64,000 nucleotides of DNA. It comes from Flavobacterium sp. Leaf82. Lineage in GTDB: Bacteria; Bacteroidota; Bacteroidia; Flavobacteriales; Flavobacteriaceae. Every line of letters starts with the position of its first letter. The first letter of the stretch is position 1. The stretch covers positions 3,917 to 67,916 of the forward strand of contig NZ_LMMA01000008.1 of assembly GCF_001422725.1 (NCBI RefSeq), written 5' to 3'. The notes under the pieces were generated by a model. The model worked only from the letters and a program-made list of their open reading frames with translations. It was not told the DNA's origin and searched no databases. Shown in pieces: positions 1 to 10,400 of the stretch. A program made the translations under genes and the position numbers.

Positions 1-1
1 G

Positions 2-163
2 CCTGTAACGTATCCAAACGGTCAATATGAATATTTAGGAATTACGGTTCCCACAAATGAGTTAAATGGAATTTTTCCGGAGAACTATAAAGAGTTATTA
101 AAATTAAAAGGTGTTGGCAAACCGTCAAAGTCTGAAGTGAGTCTTTTTAATAAAAAACTATAA
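2..163 (+). CDS. C-terminal end of an unidentified ORF cut by the window start
   Basis: The + strand is open from base 2 to a TAA at 161-163, giving 53 residues that end in FNKKL. I recognise no family. It overlaps the end of the minus-strand ORF 85-366 by about 80 bases, so at most one of the two reading frames is likely to be fully real in the overlap, or the genes converge. The frame looks protein-like, with mixed charged and aliphatic residues and no low complexity, but that is weak evidence. Confidence 0.25.
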   Translation, partial: PVTYPNGQYEYLGITVPTNELNGIFPENYKELLKLKGVGKPSKSEVSLFNKKL

Positions 164-366
164 ACTGAACTTACAACGGTAAACTGTGCAAGCTCATTAT
201 TACCGGTAAGTTTATGAAAATAACCTAAATTACTAAAATCAATACCCGAAGACATAAAAGATAAAACAGCATGCTGCTCATGTGGTAAATCCTCTCGACC
301 AAAGGTTTTTTTTATCCAATATTTCGAAACCACATTAATAGTACTAGAAACACCCTCTTTATTCAT
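85..366 (-). pseudogene. short NRPS condensation-like fragment
   Basis: A 93-residue protein. The stretch YWIKKTFGREDLPHE and the later TVVSSVYSFLLKRL..DFDGL look like the linker and the 'TVvlsvyslLLkRl' segment of condensation domains in Bacteroidota NRPSs, but the ORF stops there instead of running on for hundreds of residues. No other frame downstream continues the similarity inside the window. It therefore looks like a truncated NRPS start or a small stand-alone relic. It has its own copy of the cluster promoter (511-566, about 145 bases upstream), which ties it to the cluster. Family assignment is by eye; a genuine small protein of unknown role is possible. Confidence 0.4.
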
Positions 367-510
367 AAATTTAAAATTCTCATTTTGGCCATTACCAACA
401 GTGTAAATAAAATAGCAAGTACAAAAGAGGAGCGTTTTTTTTAATTTTAAATAAATTTTAAATACGCTGTTATCTCCTCTAAATCCTTTATCATACTTAT
501 TCTATGGAGC

Positions 511-566
511 CAAAATAAGAACAAAAACATTTTAAAAGTTACGGTGTTTTATCGTAAAAATTACGG
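511..566 (-). promoter_or_regulatory. cluster promoter A with TTACGG-N16-TTACGG repeat
   Basis: TTACGG at 539-544 and again at 561-566 (22-base period), with TTTTA and CGTAAAAA inside. A third TTAC occurs at 581. Read on the minus strand this is CCGTAA-N16-CCGTAA, followed after 21 bases by TTATTTTG, close to the Bacteroidota -7 box TAnnTTTG. It serves the 85-366 ORF. Confidence 0.65.
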
Positions 567-717
567 TATTTGTATGAAAATTACAACATAGTAAAAAAGC
601 AATGTGCAAAATTGCCTCTTATTTTTATGCTTTGAGATTTGAAAACTGCTTTAACATGCTTTCACACTAAAACAAAAACAAACTGCAATTTTAATTATGC
701 ATGATCATTTTGTAAAA

Positions 718-754
718 CAAAATAAGCTGCAGAAAATTTCCGCAGCTTATTTTG
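718..754 (-). terminator. terminator after the PAPS-synthesis gene
   Basis: Perfect 13-base inverted arms (CAAAATAAGCTGC at 718-730, GCAGCTTATTTTG at 742-754) around an 11-base loop. It lies 34 bases past the stop of the 788-3565 gene and ends the long NRPS operon. The A/T-rich outer stem gives a U-tract on either strand. Confidence 0.8.
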
Positions 755-787
755 TTGATAGTAAAAAAATAAATTTAATTCTTTTTT

Positions 788-3565
788 TTAAGACAGGACT
801 TCAGATATTACATTACGGTCTTTTAAATCAAAAAGCAAAAGTGAAATAATTTCATTAGCTACAGCTTCTATCGATTTTCCTTCAGTACTAACTGAAATAT
901 CCATATTTTCAGGTTCTTCATAAGGATATTCATCATGAAGTCCTATCATGTTGGTAATAGAACCTTCTAAAGATTTTTTATACAGTCCTTTTACATCCCT
1001 TTCCATACAGGTATTCAGCGATGTTGAAATATACAACAGAGTAAATTGCTCTTCGCCTATAATGTTTTTTACTTCTTCGCGGATTTCTGAATACGGAGAA
1101 ATTACAGGAACCAATATATAATCATACGCTTTAAGGTAATCTGCACATAAATTAGCAATAAGAGTATTATTTTCTCTTATTTCATCTTTAGTAAATTTGT
1201 TTTTACTCTTTGTTTTTTCCCTTACATCATCTCCGTCAATTATTTTTACTGTATAGCCTGCTTCCCTTAATTTTGTCTGAAGAAATTCTGCTATACTTGT
1301 TTTTCCTGCTCCGGAAAGACCTGTAAACCAAATTACTTTTGAATTAGATTCTTCTTCAACAAAAACTGTTTCTTTTTCTAAAATTATTTCAGAGATTTCA
1401 GAACGAATTAGCCAATCTGGAGGAAGCTGTTTGTTTTTTATCATATCCCTTATAACAGTTGCCGATATATCTTTTTTATGACTTCCGCTTATATCTTCAC
1501 TTGAATGTGTATTACTTTCAGGATAATAGGCAACATCAGAATATTTAATTATTTTTATTCCGATATCCGGAATCTTTTCAAAAATATCATGAGAAGCCAG
1601 ATTTTGATAATAATTGCCTACACCGGTATGATCTCTACCTACAATAAAATGATTGCACCCATAGTTTTTACGACAAATAGCGGTAAAAACTGCTTCACGC
1701 GGTCCTGAATATCGGGGATAAGTAGCCAAAACACCAAACAAAACTTTTTCTTTTGGATAAAAAGTATTGATTAGTTTTTCGTACGTTTCAACAATAATTT
1801 CAGACAAAAAATCGCCTGTCTTTTTCTTACCGGTTACGGGCTGAATAAAAAGACCATCACAATCATATTTTTGAAGAGCATCTAACTGAACATGTTCATG
1901 CCCGCGATGAGGAACGTTTCTGGTATGAAACCCAACAATATTTCTCCAGCCTCTTTCATCAAAAATTCGTCTTGTCTGCATAGGTGTTAACTCATGCTCT
2001 TTCAGCTTATTTTCGCTGCGTTTTAAAAGATGAATCTCTCCACCAATAAAGGTATTCTCCATTTTTTCGACCATCAAAACGCCCGGATGATGAATATCAT
2101 CGGTACCAAACCATTTTACTTGCGTTTCTTTCTTGTCATAGACATAAATATCCTCAACTTTAATTAAACCAACTATTCCGCTGTCACCTTCTAATGCAAT
2201 GGTTTCTCCAACATTAATCTCATCTGCTGTTTTTTTATCAATATCCAATACAATAGGAATTGTCCATACTGTTTTTTTATCTGAAAGGGTCATATTATCC
2301 AGCACACTATCAAAGTCGGCTTTATTCATGAAACCTTTTAAAGGGCTATATCCACCAACTGCAATCTGCTCGAGATCCATTTGCTTGGATGAATCTATTT
2401 TTATTTTTTTCAGAGAATTTACATATTTCTCATTGGTTTCGATAATTTTATTGATCAGTTTACCTCCGTGCGGTTTAATCAATAAACTAAAGTTGTAATC
2501 GTCGTTCAGATAATTATCAGTTATCAGTTTTTCATAGGCATTATTGCAAAAACTTTTCCCTACAAATTCGTCTAATGAGCTTGCTTCATTGATCATCTTC
2601 GAAAGTGTGTTGATAGCCTCTATCGGGTATTTTCCAATTGCTGTTTCTGCACATAAAGCCAAACCGGAAGCGCCATCAAGTAATGATGTCATGACATCAT
2701 TTAGCTCTGCCCTTGTTGGTTTACTATTAAAAATCATTGATTCAAGCAAGTTGGTCGCTATAAAAGCCGGTGTATTAAGTTCATTTGCCTTTTTTAATAC
2801 TAATTTCTGAATAAGCGGAATTTTCTCTAATGGAATTTCTTTACTTAAATCTCCTCTGTCGATCAATATAGCATCAGACTTTGTGATAATGGAATCTAAA
2901 TTTTTTAATGCATCACTGGTTTCTATTTTCGAAATGATTTGCATACGTCCTTTAGTTCTTTCACGTACATATTCTACTTCTTGGGCATTGTGCACAAAAG
3001 ATGCAGCAATATATTCTACTCCATGCTGTAATGCCAAATCAATCGCACTAATATCTTTTTCTGATAAGATTGAAAGTGAAAAATCTGATTTTTCGGTTTG
3101 ATTTATTACTGCAGATTTATTTCTTCCCAGACTTCCGGATGTTACCACTTTTGCAGTTATAAACCCTTCTTTTGTCAGGGTATCCAGATTATCAATGCGT
3201 AACATTAAAGAGTTAAAATCTAAAAAGACCAAATCTCCTCTTTTTAGTTTCTCAACAACATTATGCGGCTTGAAATTTATATTATTCTGATCTCCAATAA
3301 CTTCCTTATTCCAAAGCTTAACAATAGTTCCCTGTTCAATAAAAACACTTTCCTGACTAAGATTTCCTGTACGAATTTGAGAGCCTTCTGTATCTAATAT
3401 AAATGGTATATCGTATTTTTTGGCTAATACTATCGTTCTTTCTAATTCCTCCAGTCCTGCATGAGACATATTTACACGAACAAAACTCGTATCTGTACTG
3501 CAGATCTTACGAAAAACCTCTTCGGACCTGGTGGTTGGTCCTATCGTTACAATAATTTTTTTCAT
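788..3565 (-). CDS. pyruvate kinase / ATP sulfurylase / APS kinase fusion (PAPS synthesis)
   Basis: A 925-residue three-part enzyme. Residues 1-340 are a pyruvate kinase barrel with B domain: R30, N32, D58, R65, the SKIE lysine K213, E215, the RGD at 237-239 and T271 are present, while the usual Lys of DTKGP is Glu60. The C-terminal effector domain of pyruvate kinase is missing. About 395-730 is ATP sulfurylase (HTRNVPHRGHEH from H547, later GRDHTG). About 745-925 is APS kinase (P-loop GLSGAGKTS with K755, then DGDD). ATP sulfurylase and APS kinase make PAPS from sulfate and ATP. I infer that the kinase part re-makes ATP from phosphoenolpyruvate and the ADP released by APS kinase. It lies 12 bases after the sulfotransferase gene, which would use the PAPS. 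Last gene of the operon. Confidence 0.9.
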   Translation of the reverse strand: MKKIIVTIGPTTRSEEVFRKICSTDTSFVRVNMSHAGLEELERTIVLAKKYDIPFILDTEGSQIRTGNLSQESVFIEQGTIVKLWNKEVIGDQNNINFKPHNVVEKLKRGDLVFLDFNSLMLRIDNLDTLTKEGFITAKVVTSGSLGRNKSAVINQTEKSDFSLSILSEKDISAIDLALQHGVEYIAASFVHNAQEVEYVRERTKGRMQIISKIETSDALKNLDSIITKSDAILIDRGDLSKEIPLEKIPLIQKLVLKKANELNTPAFIATNLLESMIFNSKPTRAELNDVMTSLLDGASGLALCAETAIGKYPIEAINTLSKMINEASSLDEFVGKSFCNNAYEKLITDNYLNDDYNFSLLIKPHGGKLINKIIETNEKYVNSLKKIKIDSSKQMDLEQIAVGGYSPLKGFMNKADFDSVLDNMTLSDKKTVWTIPIVLDIDKKTADEINVGETIALEGDSGIVGLIKVEDIYVYDKKETQVKWFGTDDIHHPGVLMVEKMENTFIGGEIHLLKRSENKLKEHELTPMQTRRIFDERGWRNIVGFHTRNVPHRGHEHVQLDALQKYDCDGLFIQPVTGKKKTGDFLSEIIVETYEKLINTFYPKEKVLFGVLATYPRYSGPREAVFTAICRKNYGCNHFIVGRDHTGVGNYYQNLASHDIFEKIPDIGIKIIKYSDVAYYPESNTHSSEDISGSHKKDISATVIRDMIKNKQLPPDWLIRSEISEIILEKETVFVEEESNSKVIWFTGLSGAGKTSIAEFLQTKLREAGYTVKIIDGDDVREKTKSKNKFTKDEIRENNTLIANLCADYLKAYDYILVPVISPYSEIREEVKNIIGEEQFTLLYISTSLNTCMERDVKGLYKKSLEGSITNMIGLHDEYPYEEPENMDISVSTEGKSIEAVANEIISLLLFDLKDRNVISEVLS

Positions 3566-3577
3566 TTTCAGTTTGTG

Positions 3578-4435
3578 TTATTTGATTTTATTTCTAATAT
3601 AATAGTTCCGTATCATGACCCCTAAGGATAAATTCCCGATTTTTAATTTCTTCAAGAAATCGTTATTTTTTTTAAATCGGATAACATCTTCATTAAAACT
3701 TTCTCCATACTGGGCTGTTAAAGTCTCAAATCTGCGCAAAGCATATTCATGAAATTTAATGTCCAAATGATTGGTTTCACGAATTGTGTCTTTGACCTCT
3801 TGTGTAATTTTAATGTCTTTAGAATTTCTACCTTGATTTTGTATACTATAATAAGGTGTAGGAAAATTATAATATTTACTAAGTACCAACAGGGATTCAT
3901 CATATTTATCAGTCAATCCAAATACAGGATAATACTTTTCTAAATTATCTATTGCTTTTTCAAGCATTTCTTCATTACATTTTCCAGGTTTAACTCCTTT
4001 TATTCCTGAAATTTGTCTCACTTGTGCATTATCAAATTCTGCACTTAATTTTAATTTTAAAAAACTATTTATATCTAATCGATTGTCGTTTACAGTTTTA
4101 TAGAGATAATGCTTTTCATTATTCGAAATAATTCCGTAATAAGATGCAATCCTGCTTATTGGGTTTCTAAAAAAAGTAAGATAGGTACAAGGCTGTTCAT
4201 AATATTCATGAAGCCCAAAATTGATGTGTCCTGTTAAAAATAAAAACTTATCTTTTTCTGCCTGTGGCATCTTATCAAATAAGGCTAAGGGTATTTGTGT
4301 TGTACCATAATAATCTGCTATTTCGAACTCTAATTGCTGTGACAATGGAAAATTATTTTTGAATATTCCATTCAATGTAATACCTCCACTTCTTGGGACG
4401 TGAGTAAAAATTATAGGATAGTTTATCTTATTCAT
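3578..4435 (-). CDS. PAPS-dependent sulfotransferase
   Basis: Cytosolic sulfotransferase of the Sulfotransfer_2 type. The 5'-phosphosulfate loop is HVPRSGGITL near the N-terminus (family HxPKTGGT) and the 3'-phosphate motif is FFRNPISRIASYY. I chose the ATG at 4433-4435 (285 residues): it overlaps the NRPS-4 stop in ATGAATAA, a translational coupling, and puts the motif about 10 residues in. A longer frame up to 4483 exists but would overlap the NRPS by 56 bases. Placed directly between the thioesterase-ended NRPS and the PAPS-making fusion, it most likely sulfates or sulfonates the NRPS-bound chain. By analogy with sulfazecin the target may be the beta-amine of diaminopropionate; a glyceryl hydroxyl is the alternative. 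Confidence 0.88.
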   Translation of the reverse strand: MNKINYPIIFTHVPRSGGITLNGIFKNNFPLSQQLEFEIADYYGTTQIPLALFDKMPQAEKDKFLFLTGHINFGLHEYYEQPCTYLTFFRNPISRIASYYGIISNNEKHYLYKTVNDNRLDINSFLKLKLSAEFDNAQVRQISGIKGVKPGKCNEEMLEKAIDNLEKYYPVFGLTDKYDESLLVLSKYYNFPTPYYSIQNQGRNSKDIKITQEVKDTIRETNHLDIKFHEYALRRFETLTAQYGESFNEDVIRFKKNNDFLKKLKIGNLSLGVMIRNYYIRNKIK

Positions 4436-7400
4436 CTTTAATACATTTATTATTGATACTTTCAAAAATTTCAGCAAGCTCAATTGAGCTGTCTCTTAAT
4501 AGAAAATGACCTGCTCCTTTTATTTCTATCAATTCTACTGTCTGGGCATATTCACGCCATCTTTTGTATTTTCTTTTGTATCCTTTGGTGACAGGATCTT
4601 TGGTTCCAGTTAAAAAATAAAAAGGAACTCCAAATTTTGTAAAATTAGATTTTCGAACAGCATGTAGATAATAATTTAATCCTGAATAGGCAAAATCGCT
4701 ATCATACCTGAAATTTCTATAAAACGTTTTCCTGTCAGAATCATTTTCAGGAATATTTCCATTTATTCTTGTTAAAAACTTAACGATCTCTTCGTCTGAC
4801 TGATTTCCAAATGTGATCACTTTTTCTGTTGGAAAAAATGAACTAATACAAATAGCTCTCAGGTCTACAGCATCTTCTTTTTGAAGAAGTTCTATCGTTT
4901 TCATTATAAGTACACTTCCTTTACAATGACCAAATAAGATAAGCGGACCTTTTACTTTTCTCTTGATTTCAGCATATAATATTTCACTCAGGTTATCTAT
5001 AGCTACATCCATAGTCTCATTCTCTTTTGGATCTATTCTAGGAAGATCAACGCAATAGAAATTAAATTCTGTTTCTTTTTTCCCTAATTCTATGCCTAGA
5101 TCTTTAAAATTAATAGGTTCTCCTCCAGAATTAGGAACTCCAATTACAGAAACTGCCTGCTCATTTTTAGCTTTTAAAAGATGAATTAAAATACTTCCAT
5201 CACTTACTACCTTATTCATTTTTATAAAATCTGCCATCGTTTTGATAGTAGTATTATTATAGAAATCAATGATAGAAAATCCATATTTACTCTTTGATAC
5301 TAATCTGATAGCTTTAAAAGAATCACCTCCTAAATCAAAAAAATCGTCATCGACATCTATATCATCTCTTCCTAATACTTCTTTCCATTCTTCAAGCAGC
5401 TCTAGCTCTAAAGGACTATAGTTTTTTGTAGTCGTCTCTTTTTTCTCAGAAGTTTGTATTTTCCAATTTCTTAATTCATTTCGATTAATTTTTCCATTTG
5501 AACTTAGCGAGAACTTCTCCAGCTCAATAAAAACACTTGGCACCATATATACCGGCAGTAATTTCTTGAGTACTTTTTTAAGTTCCTGCTCAGTAATTTT
5601 ATTTTTTACAGTATAAAAGGCCGCCAGAAAGGTTTCTTTCTTTTCATTCTTCAAATCAAGTACAATTGCTTCTTTTATTTCCGGAATGAGATTGAGTTTT
5701 GTTTCTATCTCGAGTAACTCAACACGGTGCCCGCCTACTTTTATCTGATAATCTTTTCTACCCAAAAACTCTAAAGTACCATCATGGCTGTACCTTCCTA
5801 AATCACCTGTACGATAAATTCTTTTTTTCTGTGTAAGTCCTTCTATAGGTCCCTGAAGGAAAACCTTATTGGTTCTTTCCTTATCATTTAAATATCCTCT
5901 TCCAACTCCCTGTCCTGCTATAATAATTTCACCGGTTACTCCTATTGGAACTCTCTTTAAAAAAGGATCTACAACATGTATTTCTAAATTTTGAATTGGA
6001 CGTTTCCCTACAGGCGTAGTTTCTGATGTAATACTTTCTTTAATAATAAAATGAGATAAATCATCTGATGTTTCTGTTATTCCGTATGTATTAACAATAG
6101 GAATATTTGGATACAATTTTATCCATTGATTAACTACTGAAGGAAATAAGGTTTCTGCATTTAAAATAAGAATATCCAGATCTTCTAATGGAAGAATGTC
6201 ACTATACTTATCAAGATAATATAACATTTCTGAAAAATAAGAAGGAACAAGTTCCAGAACTTTAATTTTATCTTCCTGAATAGCATTACAAAATTTAGGT
6301 ATATCTAAAATAGTATTATAGTCGTAAATAACCGTTGTACCTCCTGTAACAAGTGCCGAGAACATTTGCCAAACAGAAATATCAAAAGTATGGGGGGCAT
6401 TCTGAGCAACTATACTGTTTTCATCCATGCCCATCTCTACTATTTTTGATCCAATATGGTTCAGCATTCCCCAATGTTCAAGCATAGCCCCTTTTGGTAC
6501 ACCTGTTGATCCCGAAGTGTAGATTACATAGGCAAGAGAAGAAAGGCTAATAGATACTGGACAGTATTCATTATAGATATCTTTATTCTTAATAATAATA
6601 TCCGCATTAATGACAGGAATTATTTTAGACAATTCATCAGCAATAGTATCATCAATATCTGAATCAATGAATAAAGCTTTTAAATTAGAATTAGTGATAA
6701 TTTGTAAAATACGTTCCATTGGATAATTTTTATCGATTGGAACATAAGCTGTTCCCGATTTCCAAACACCCAGTATCGTTTCACACATTGTTACAGACCT
6801 GTCCATCATAACTCCGTAAAGATTATCAGGTGCCGGAACAAACTTATTCATTATGTAGTTCGATAATCGATTACTCGATAAATCAAGTTCTTTGTAGGTC
6901 AGTTGTCTTTTACTGTCTTTTACTGCGATCTTATCTTCTTGTTTTTTTACCTTTTCGCGGAAAAGACTAACAATATCCCTGTTTAGATCAAAATAAGGCT
7001 TTACATCATTAAAACTATCCAATACATTTAATTCTTCTAAATCCATGTATTTGATTTCTTTCATTGCAATATGAGGAAAGTCAATAAAGGATTTTAGTAT
7101 AGAAAAATAAATAGAGGAAAGTTTTGCTAATGAAATATCTCCTTTTAAACTACGGGTAAGACGCAAGCTTACTTTAAAATCCTGATTTCCGGTATTAATA
7201 TCGATATCTAAATAAGAGTTCGAAAATGCTTTGGCTGCGCCTTTTTCTATATTTTCTAATTCTTCTTTGTCTTGAAAATCATCTATTTCTATATCTTCCA
7301 GTATATGGAAATCTATAAAATTGAATGCCGCATTAAAAAGAAGAGTTGTGTTTTTTGACTCTTTTCCTGCCACCAAAGCAGATATATCAGGCAAAGACAT

Positions 7401-10400
7401 TTGGTCTGGTCCTTTAAGCAAAGTCATTTTATCCTGAACGGCTCTAATAAAATCAATTATTTTGGCATCTTCGCTTGAAGGAGTATTGATTTTAAAGGGA
7501 GTTGCCGTTAAAAAGCATCCTAATAGCTGTTCTGAGTCATCTGCAACTGGTCTATTACTGCCAACCAGTCCCAACACAACTTCATTATCATAATTTAAGA
7601 GCCATAACAAATAAGAAAAAACACCCAATGATATAGCTTTTATGCTTATACCCGATTCGGTTGAAAGTACTCTCAAACGATCCTGATAGTTTTTTTCAAG
7701 CGTATTAGTTAATTCTTCGTATATGTTTTCTCCTAATTCATCAAAAATATCGAGCCTTGTATAATCCAAAAGTTCTTTTCTCCAAAATTCCTGAACTGTA
7801 ATGTCGTTTTGAACTATATCATTTTGAATGATATAATCTTTATAATCAGATTTCAGGGGTGAAGGAATATAATTTGGATTTTTATTTAACTCACTATAAG
7901 TATTGTTAAGTTCTGTAATAAAAGAGGCATTGCTCCAACCATCAAGAATACTATGGTGAAACTGCCAAATAAACGAATAACAATTCTCATTTTCCTTAAA
8001 TATTGCCATTCTCCATAATGGCGCAGCATAAAGATCAAAAGGTATTTCCAGTTCTATAGACAGATATTTTTCTAAATAAACTGTTTGTTGTTTTTTATCA
8101 AAAGAAGAGATATCCTCATAAGATATCGTGGCAGGAATTTGTTTGCGTATAATTCTAACTTCAGATCCAAAATCCTTAACGTTATATTCCGTACGAAGTA
8201 CATTGTGCTTTGTAATCAATAAACTTAAAGCTTTTTTAAATACCTCAATTTTAAAATTATCAAATTCGCGACGGTATAAGGATTGATGATGAACTCCTGT
8301 AAGATCAGGGTAACGAAGGGAGGTATACACCATTCCTGTTTCGATAGGACTCATTGGATAAATATCTTCAATATTTTCCTTTTCAAAAAGTTTATCTGAA
8401 AGTAAAATTTCATCTTTCAACTTAGTGAACTTGTCCAGAACCATATTTCTTCTTTCGTCTCCGGCAAAATTATAATCATCAGAACGCGCTATATTTAATA
8501 ATGCCGACAGTTTTTCTATCGTATAGTTATTATACACGTCGCTTACGGAAATCATTATATTCCAATGCTTATTAATCCTGTTGACTACTTTTAGTACACG
8601 AATAGAATCTCCACCAATAATGAAAAAATTATCAGTAATACTTATTTTATCTATTACTAAAACTTCCTGCCAGATATCTGCTAATTTCTGCTCAGTATCA
8701 TTTCTTGGAAGCAAAAATTCTGTTCTTATTAAATCTTTCTCAATAACATCCGGCAGTGCATTATAATCAACCTTACCATTCGAATTTAGTGGGATATGCT
8801 CTAATTCAACAAAAAAAGCAGGTACCATATATTCCGGAAGCTTCGTCAGTAAATATTTTCTAATCGAATCCTTCTCTATAGCTTCTGTTTTGTCTGTAGT
8901 ATAATACGCTATTAATATTTTATTACCTTCTACATCCTTAGCAGTTGCAATAACATTTTTGATACCACTATTAAATTGTGCAAAATGAGTTTCGATTTCT
9001 CCCAATTCTATACGATATCCCCTTACCTTAACCTGAAAATCTTTTCGACCAAGAAATTCTATTGTACCATCAGGCAGCCATCTGGCTAAATCGCCTGTAT
9101 CGTACATTTTTGAGTTCTCTATAAACGGATTAACTACAAACTTTTCTGCTGTTAACCCGGGCTTGTTGAGGTAACCGCGAGATAATCCTGTTCCGGAGAT
9201 ATATAATTTTCCAATACTTCCAATTGATGCTAATTGTAAATTTTGATCCAGTATATAAACTTCGGTATTAGCAATTGGGCGCCCTATAGAGATTTTACCT
9301 TCTGAATAAAGTAACTCAATTGATGTTACTGTTGTTTCTGTAGGTCCATATTCATTATAAAAAGAAAATTTTTGATTTTTAAATTTGTTTGCTAGTGTTT
9401 GTGTACAGATATCGCCCCCTGAAACTAATCTTTTCAAAGAGAAATTATCATCAAAATCAAGCTGTTCTAAAATGCTTGGTACAGCATGAAAATGGGTAAT
9501 CTTATTCTCTTGCAGATAATTTTTAAGAGTATTATGATCACCAATAATACTTTTTGACGTAATATGTAAAGTAGCCCCGTTTAAAAGTGTCAAAAATATT
9601 TGTTCTACAGATGCATCAAAAGTATAATTAGAGAATAACAAAACAGATTCATTCTCTCTAAATTTAAATTCTTCGGTTTGCGCTAAAACCAAATTCACTA
9701 CACTTTTATTTTCAATCATCACACCTTTGGGCTGTCCTGTAGTTCCAGAAGTGTAGATGATATACGCCAGACTTTCTGGTGCATTAATTTGAATTAAATT
9801 GGTATTGGGATAATTTTCTTTTGTATTTGTAAACCCTTCTAAAAATGATTCATCAATTATAATCCTGGCTTTAAGATCATCCTGTATATATGCTATTCTT
9901 TCCTTTGGATATTCAGGATCGATAGGTACATATGCAGCCCCAGATTTAAGAACTGCTAATATTGCTATTAATACTTTCTCGCTTCGATCAAGTTTAATAG
10001 CAATCAGATCGTCAGATTGTATTTTATATGCAGATCGCAAATGATGACCTAACTGGTTTGTAAGCTCATTTATTGCTTTGTAAGTTAATTGCGTGTTTTC
10101 AAAAATAACTGCGACATTATCCGGTGTTTTCGCAGCCTGCTCTTCAAAAAGATTTATAATTGTTTTGCCTTTTCCCTTTTCAGTCTCGATTTTTGTATTG
10201 TTGAAATCTGATAAAAGCTGTATTTTTTCTTTTTCTGTTATGAATACAAGATCTTCAATAGCTGTATTTTCATTTTCAATAGCTAAACTAACGAGGCTTT
10301 CAAAATGATTAAACATTCTGGTTATCAAAAATTCATCATAAATATCAGTATTGTATTCAATCGTCAATGCTAATTTTTCTGCTTCTTCCTTAAACGAAAA

